This document shows positions 5,275 through 8,801 of a stretch of DNA of 8,801 nucleotides, in pieces. Origin of the DNA: Deltaproteobacteria bacterium (GTDB taxonomy: Bacteria; Desulfobacterota; Desulfobaccia; Desulfobaccales; Desulfobaccaceae); NCBI GenBank assembly GCA_016874895.1, contig VGSX01000133.1:1-8801 (forward strand), given 5' to 3'. How positions within the stretch are numbered: position 1 is the stretch's first letter; each line of letters opens with the position of its first letter. The translations under genes were made by a program, and so were the position numbers. A model generated the notes under the pieces. It was not told the DNA's origin and ran no database searches. It saw only the letters and a program-made list of their open reading frames with translations.

Positions 5275-6021
5275 ATGAAAATAAAAAGAAAGATTGTAGA
5301 AATCGATCCGGAGTTGTGCGACGGCTGCGGCCAGTGCGTGCCCGCCTGCGCTGAGGGGGCCATCCAGATCGTGGACGGCAAGGCCCAGTTGGTGGCGGAG
5401 AAATTCTGCGACGGCCTGGGGGCCTGTCTGGGGGATTGCCCCACGGGAGCCCTCAAGATTATTGAACGGGAGGCCGACGACTTTGACGAACACGCGGTGG
5501 AGGAGCATTTAAAGGCCATGGCGGAATTGGAAAAACCGGCCCCGGCCTTGGCCTGCGGCTGCCCTTCGGCCCAGGTGCAGACTTTCAAACCCGAGCCGCG
5601 CCCCTTTTATAAACCTTTGGGTCCGGTGGACCGGATTTCACCGCTGACCCACTGGCCGGTGAAGATCAAGCTGGTCCCTCCCACTGCGCCGTTCCTGAAA
5701 CAGGCGGATATTTTGGTCATGGCCGACTGCTGCCCCATCGCCTTCCCCCAGGTGCATGACGAATTCATGCCCGGCAAGGTGGTGCTCATCGGCTGCCCCA
5801 AATTCGATGATATCCCGGACCACATCGCCAAATTTGCGGAGATCTTCCGCAAGGCCGACATCAACAGCGTTACCACCGTGATCATGGAAGTGCCCTGCTG
5901 CGCCGGTTTGGCCTACATCGTGGAACAGGGCATGACCGCAGCCGGTAAAAGAGTCCCCCATGAACAGGTGGTCTTGAGTACACAGGGGCAGGTCCTCAGC
6001 CGGGAAAAGCTGGCTGCTTGA
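5275..6021 (+). CDS. 4Fe-4S ferredoxin-like protein with cysteine-rich C-terminal domain
   Basis: The 248-residue protein begins with a bacterial two-cluster ferredoxin fold. Cluster one is complete: C15-x2-C18-x2-C21-x3-C25 (CDGCGQCVPAC). Cluster two reads CDGLGACLGDCP, giving C45, C51 and C55 with Leu48 where the second cysteine should be, so it may hold a [3Fe-4S] cluster or use another ligand. After a linker with C94-G-C96-P, a C-terminal domain (about 115-248) carries paired cysteines C152-C153 (ADCCP), C174 (IGCPK) and C208-C209 (EVPCCAG), suggesting a further metal or redox site. No signal peptide or membrane segment is seen, so it should be cytoplasmic. Ferredoxins next to hcp in Desulfovibrio (frdX) belong to the HcpR regulon, and this is a plausible electron donor to Hcp (inference). 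It is the last gene of the plus-strand set and converges with the minus-strand genes. Confidence 0.85.
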   Translation: MKIKRKIVEIDPELCDGCGQCVPACAEGAIQIVDGKAQLVAEKFCDGLGACLGDCPTGALKIIEREADDFDEHAVEEHLKAMAELEKPAPALACGCPSAQVQTFKPEPRPFYKPLGPVDRISPLTHWPVKIKLVPPTAPFLKQADILVMADCCPIAFPQVHDEFMPGKVVLIGCPKFDDIPDHIAKFAEIFRKADINSVTTVIMEVPCCAGLAYIVEQGMTAAGKRVPHEQVVLSTQGQVLSREKLAA

Positions 6022-6084
6022 AACAGTCAAGGTTCACACCGACCGCCCGATGAACCGGGGCGGGCCGTAATGGTAACCCTGTTA

Positions 6085-6146
6085 TGAAAAGTTCATCATG
6101 TAGGGCGGGAAAGCGGAGCGCATCCCGCCTTCGAACAACCTTTTCA
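6085..6146. repeat. REP-like hairpin between convergent genes, possible bidirectional terminator
   Basis: A core of GGCGGGA (6104-6110) and TCCCGCC (6123-6129) encloses a small GCG-GAG-CGC hairpin. Outside it, TGAAAAGTTC (6085-6094) can pair with GAAC (6133-6136) and TTTTCA (6141-6146). A second GC palindrome, GGGCC-CCC-GGCCC, stands at 6159-6171, and CCGCCC/GGGCGG pair at 6043-6063. The GTAGGGCGGG type is remembered as a common dispersed intergenic palindrome. Sitting between convergent genes, these structures could stop transcription from both sides, though none has a strong T-run. Confidence 0.65.
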
Positions 6147-6195
6147 TGCTTTACGGGTGGGCCCCCGGCCCTTAAGGTCTGTGCTCCTGCAATTG

Positions 6196-6753
6196 TCAGG
6201 GAGGCTCGGTTTTTTCCAGGCGCTGGCGGAAGTCGGCCAGTGCCGCAGGAATCAGACGGCGGATAAAGACATGGCGTTCACTGGGAATGAGGGCGGCGTA
6301 ATCGGCGTAGGCGGGATGGTCCGGCATGAGGGCGGGGGCGGGAGTTGCCTGGTGGCCCGGCGCTGCGGCCACGGCCTCGAGTAAGGCAAGAAGCGGCTGG
6401 GCGGACTCCGGGAAGCTTGCCACCCACCCGAGGCGGCCCAAAACCTCGAACCGGAAATAATCCAGCAACCGGAGCGACAGGTCCAGGATGAGTTGCTTGG
6501 TCGGGCCGTTCAGCAGGTCGTCCAGGATAAAGCGGGTCGAAGTACCCCACCCCCTGGCCCCCATGACCAGGTCAAAAATGACAAAAAGATTCTCCTCCCC
6601 GGGAGTAGCCAGAAAGAGGAGGGTGCGGTCACTGAGATCACCGAGGCGGGTTTGGGGGCCGAACTGCTCCCGGAATCGGCTCAGCCAGGTCCGGAAGCCC
6701 TGATCAGCGGCCAGTTTGCGGCGAAACGCCTCCAGTTCAATGACTTCACCCAT
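6196..6753 (-). CDS. Conserved-looking protein of unknown function, coupled to pgsA
   Basis: I do not recognise this 185-residue protein. It is soluble-looking, with no signal peptide, no membrane helix and no cysteine. The N-terminal half (MGEVIELEAFRRKLAADQGF onward) is charged and helical. The middle has a hydrophobic stretch NLFVIFDLVMGARGWG and helical segments around LILDLSLRLLDYFRFEVLGR. A Pro/Ala-rich linker follows at about 132-147, then a final helical part rich in Arg. Its ATG lies 14 bp after the pgsA stop codon, with GAGG 7 bases upstream, so the two genes are almost certainly one transcript. Codon and base composition match its neighbours. Partnership with phospholipid synthesis is only a contextual guess. 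Confidence 0.75.
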   Translation of the reverse strand: MGEVIELEAFRRKLAADQGFRTWLSRFREQFGPQTRLGDLSDRTLLFLATPGEENLFVIFDLVMGARGWGTSTRFILDDLLNGPTKQLILDLSLRLLDYFRFEVLGRLGWVASFPESAQPLLALLEAVAAAPGHQATPAPALMPDHPAYADYAALIPSERHVFIRRLIPAALADFRQRLEKTEPP

Positions 6754-6767
6754 AGGATTTCCTCATG

Positions 6768-7337
6768 TCAGGTGGGCGAGCCGTTAAGCAACCTCATTCC
6801 CTTATTGAGGTAAACGAGTCCGGAAGCCACCGTGAAATACGTGGTCAGCCAGCAGCTGGCCAGAAGCACCCAGGGGTGCAAAGGTATCAGTTCTTGCAAC
6901 AAGGCTAAAAATACCGTGATAATCTGAGTGGCGGTGGCCCACTTGCTCACCCGGGCCGGCTTGATGCGGAACTCAATCTCAAAGAGTTTTAAGATAATGA
7001 CCCCCCCTATAATCACCACGTCCCGGCTGATGACCACGACCGTGAGCCAGGCCGGGATTTTCTCGAAATACCCCAGGGTCAGGTAACTGGCAGTCATCAA
7101 CAACTTGTCCGCCAGGGGGTCTAAAAAGGCCCCCAAAGGCGATTTTTGCTTGAAATTGCGGGCGATGTAACCGTCCACCAGGTCGCTGAGCCCGGCCAGG
7201 ACAAAAACCGCCATGGCCTTGCCGTAATCGTTCTGGAGGAGAAAGATGATAAATAGAGGGGTGGCCAGAATCCGCACCATGCTGATGATGTTGGGTATGG
7301 TGACTGCCGAATTAACGATGGGGGTTTCCTGGTCCAA
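6768..7337 (-). CDS. pgsA: CDP-diacylglycerol-glycerol-3-phosphate 3-phosphatidyltransferase-like protein
   Basis: The 189-residue membrane protein belongs to the CDP-alcohol phosphatidyltransferase family. The complete signature D52-x2-D55-G56-x2-A59-R60-x8-G69-x3-D73-x3-D77 is seen in SDLVDGYIAR through GAFLDPLADK; its aspartates bind the metals that activate the CDP-alcohol. Several hydrophobic segments follow the usual pattern: about 20-35, 41-50, 80-95, 98-115, 131-148 and 155-175. The length and the opening TIPNIISMVRI resemble PgsA, the phosphatidylglycerophosphate synthase of the inner membrane, better than other family members, but substrate choice cannot be proved from the motif. 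The start is TTG at 7337, chosen because AAGGAAGT lies 7 bases upstream and the N-terminal conserved block needs it. The unknown 185-residue gene follows after 14 bp. miaA lies 218 bp upstream on the same strand. Confidence 0.9.
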   Translation of the reverse strand: MDQETPIVNSAVTIPNIISMVRILATPLFIIFLLQNDYGKAMAVFVLAGLSDLVDGYIARNFKQKSPLGAFLDPLADKLLMTASYLTLGYFEKIPAWLTVVVISRDVVIIGGVIILKLFEIEFRIKPARVSKWATATQIITVFLALLQELIPLHPWVLLASCWLTTYFTVASGLVYLNKGMRLLNGSPT

Positions 7338-7344
7338 TAGTCGT

Positions 7345-7352
7345 ACTTCCTT
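7345..7352 (-). promoter_or_regulatory. Ribosome binding site supporting the TTG start of pgsA
   Basis: On the minus strand AAGGAAGT ends 7 bases before the TTG at 7337. No ATG or GTG lies in frame between it and the conserved TIPNIISM block, so the TTG start is well supported. Confidence 0.65.
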
Positions 7353-7490
7353 ATTTTGCCGCTACGAAATAGCTCCTCTATTAATTTATCTATCATATTA
7401 TGGTTTCAGGTTTCCAGTTTTTTAGTTTCGGGATGGCAGCAAAAGGCGACATATTTCTCATCTTTCAGGTGTTGGCGGGGTCTGGGCCGA

Positions 7491-7539
7491 ATATGAGGGA
7501 GGCCTGTGACCGCCGGTAATTGCCGGCCCGCCCTCATAT
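7491..7539. repeat. Nested hairpin just downstream of miaA
   Basis: ATATGAGGG (7491-7499) pairs perfectly with CCCTCATAT (7531-7539). Inside, GCCGG (7512-7516) pairs with CCGGC (7523-7527). It starts 17 bp beyond the miaA stop, where a terminator would be expected. No T-run follows on the minus strand, so it may equally be an mRNA-stabilising hairpin or a dispersed palindrome. The rest of the 218-bp spacer to pgsA has an AT-rich patch (7380-7400) that could serve as a pgsA promoter, with TATGAT as a possible -10 (complement of 7392-7397). Confidence 0.55.
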
Positions 7540-7555
7540 GCTTCGAACTTTGAAC

Positions 7556-8518
7556 CTACCCTTGCCAGGAGGCGAAAAAGTCCCCCAATAACTCAAGGGC
7601 TGATTCATATCGGGAGGGTTCCAGCCAATGAATTTCGGGGTCGGCCCGGAGCCAGGTCAACTGGCGCTTGGCGTAGCGGCGGGTATCCCGTTTCAGGCCC
7701 GCCACTGCCTCCTCCCAGGTCGAGTCTCCCTGAATATAGCCCCCAATATGCCGGTAACCCAGGGATTGCAGGGGCTTGAGATGGGATGGGTAACGGCGCC
7801 ACAGGTCCTGCACCTCGGCCACCAGCCCCTGGGCCAGCATGGCCTCCACCCGGGTGTCAATACGGGCGTAGAGTTCCTCCCGGGGCCGGGACAGGGCGAT
7901 TTTCCTGATCTGATAGGGGCAGTCGGCGAAACGGTGTTCCTGCTGCTGCTCCGACATCTTCCGGCCGCTGGCGGCCATGACTTCCAAGGCGCGCAGGATC
8001 CTGAACTCGTCGTGGGGATGCAGGCGGGCCGCGGTTTGAGGATCCTGTCGGCAAAGCCGCTCGTACAGAGGCTCAAGCCCCCCGGACGCCGCTTCTTCCC
8101 GAAGAGCTTGCCGCACTGCCTCGTCCTGGACCCCGTCTGCCAAGATGCCATAGAGCAGGGCCCTGATGTAAAGCCCGGTCCCCCCCACCACCAGGGGCGG
8201 GATGCCCCTGGAATGCAGCTCGGCAATGATCCGCCGGCCCCATTGGGAGTAAGTCGCAGCGTCAAAATCCTGATCCGGAAAGACCACGTCCAACAGGTGA
8301 TGCGGCACGAGGGAACGTTCTTCCCAGGTGGGTTTGGCAGTGCCGATGTCCAGCTCCCGATAAACCTGGAGGGAATCGGCATTGACAATCTGGGCCCCCA
8401 GCTCCTGGGCCAGATGGATGGCCAGGGCAGTCTTCCCCACCCCGGTGGGCCCGGTGAGCACGGCCACGGGGGGGAATAGTACCGATTTCGGTCGGCAGTT
8501 TTCAGTTTTTGGAAACAT
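7556..8518 (-). CDS. miaA: tRNA dimethylallyltransferase (tRNA isopentenyl A37 transferase)
   Basis: The 320-residue protein is a full-length MiaA, the cytoplasmic enzyme that transfers a dimethylallyl group to N6 of adenosine 37 in tRNAs reading codons that start with U. The P-loop GPTGVGKT lies at 23-30. NADSLQVYRELDIGTAKP at 46-63 contains the conserved Asp48. VGGTGLYIRALLYG begins at 111, and the C-terminal tRNA-binding block includes LQSLGYRHIGGY and KRDTRRYAKRQLTWLR. All diagnostic motifs are present in order, without breaks. The ATG at 8518 has no clear Shine-Dalgarno, and its first dozen codons overlap repeat-like sequence (8496-8516). A start further in (for example GTG at codon 18) is possible but would leave a very short lead before the P-loop. 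It is the most upstream gene of the minus-strand block. Confidence 0.96.
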   Translation of the reverse strand: MFPKTENCRPKSVLFPPVAVLTGPTGVGKTALAIHLAQELGAQIVNADSLQVYRELDIGTAKPTWEERSLVPHHLLDVVFPDQDFDAATYSQWGRRIIAELHSRGIPPLVVGGTGLYIRALLYGILADGVQDEAVRQALREEAASGGLEPLYERLCRQDPQTAARLHPHDEFRILRALEVMAASGRKMSEQQQEHRFADCPYQIRKIALSRPREELYARIDTRVEAMLAQGLVAEVQDLWRRYPSHLKPLQSLGYRHIGGYIQGDSTWEEAVAGLKRDTRRYAKRQLTWLRADPEIHWLEPSRYESALELLGDFFASWQG

Positions 8519-8596
8519 ATCGCCGGCGTTCAGCTAACAACAAAAACTATTCGTTACAATTCAGTTTTCTGAGAGGATAAGGTGGTCAATAGGTCT

Positions 8597-8637
8597 CCCC
8601 CCTTTATCCCTCCGTAAACGGGGTGGGGTTGTTTTTT
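8597..8637 (+). terminator. Terminator-like GC hairpin followed by a T-run
   Basis: CCCTCCG (8608-8614) can pair imperfectly with CGGGGTG (8619-8625) around a TAAA loop. More C residues (8597-8602) face GGG (8626-8628), and TTGTTTTTTC follows. On the plus strand this resembles an intrinsic terminator, yet no plus-strand gene precedes it. It may be a relic, a dispersed repeat, or a block to antisense transcription over miaA. Confidence 0.35.
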
Positions 8638-8736
8638 CATCATTTACTCAGGCAGCTGGACTGTTGTGAATATTCTTAATAAATTTATTGAGTTATAATT
8701 GTCCCGGGAACTATTAAAATATCCTTCCCCCCCTCA

Positions 8737-8765
8737 CCCTAACCCTGAATGCCGTTGAGTTAGGG
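8737..8765. repeat. CCCTAAC inverted repeat
   Basis: CCCTAAC (8737-8743) and GTTAGGG (8759-8765) are perfect 7-bp arms around 15 bases. The preceding CCCTCACCCTAACCCT resembles a common intergenic repeat type. GGGAGAGGGGATAAGGG near 5228-5243, in the leader of the ferredoxin gene, looks like a related fragment in the opposite sense. Confidence 0.5.
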
Positions 8766-8801
8766 AGATGGCGGGTTGGCAACTTATTTAATCCCCCCCT
8801 A

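Larger units (their letters stand above)
8519..8801. other. Repeat-rich region upstream of miaA
   Basis: No gene is seen. The stretch holds a terminator-like element (8597-8637), a perfect AT palindrome AATAAATTTATT (8678-8689), an isolated TATAAT (8694-8699) without a matching -35, a CCCTAAC/GTTAGGG inverted repeat (8737-8765), and several runs of six or more C. It should include the miaA promoter on the minus strand, but I cannot point to a convincing one. Confidence 0.55.

Noticed and set aside
7121..7396. A minus-strand open frame starting at 7396 as a leader gene before pgsA
   Set aside because: Most of it is pgsA read in the wrong frame; only about 20 codons are upstream and nothing supports translation.
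7628..8479. A 283-codon plus-strand open frame
   Set aside because: It is fully antisense to miaA, which has all its family motifs, and has no ribosome site or recognisable domain.

Overview
The window looks like chromosomal DNA from an anaerobic, moderately GC-rich bacterium. The best guess is a Desulfobacterota (delta-proteobacterial) lineage such as a Desulfobacca-like or Syntrophales-like organism. The reasons are a class I hybrid cluster protein (Hcp) with the C-x2-C-x8-C-x5-C N-terminus of strict anaerobes, a partner ferredoxin and a Crp/Fnr regulator in HcpR-like arrangement, and spacers crowded with short palindromic repeats. The lineage is an inference from remembered family resemblance, not from a search.

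Layout. Positions 1-1126 hold the 5' part of a decayed IS4-family insertion sequence on the minus strand, cut by the window edge. Its transposase has a stop at codon 7 and a one-base frameshift near 832. A repeat-bearing spacer follows. At 1383-2066 (minus) lies a Crp/Fnr-family regulator. It is divergent from hcp (2467-4095, plus), and the roughly 400 bp between them contains two near-identical FNR-type operators, one near each gene, with a long hairpin repeat between them. Downstream of hcp on the same strand are a zinc-ribbon plus HD-domain protein (4319-5068) and a ferredoxin with a cysteine-rich C-terminal domain (5275-6021). Both spacers are about 200 bp and repeat-like.

The right half is on the minus strand and converges on the ferredoxin gene: miaA (tRNA dimethylallyltransferase, 7556-8518), a pgsA-type CDP-alcohol phosphatidyltransferase with a TTG start (6768-7337), and an unrecognised 185-residue protein (6196-6753) closely coupled to it. 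The last 280 bp hold only repeats and a terminator-like element.

How the genes may work together. The left module reads as a nitrosative-stress (NO/hydroxylamine) response. The regulator's recognition helix carries the FNR-type E-x2-S-R signature, matching the TTGAC-N4-ATCAA operators. Hcp would reduce NO or hydroxylamine, and the ferredoxin is a candidate electron donor. The HD protein is the least explained member and the best candidate for new biology here. The right half is housekeeping (tRNA modification and phospholipid synthesis).
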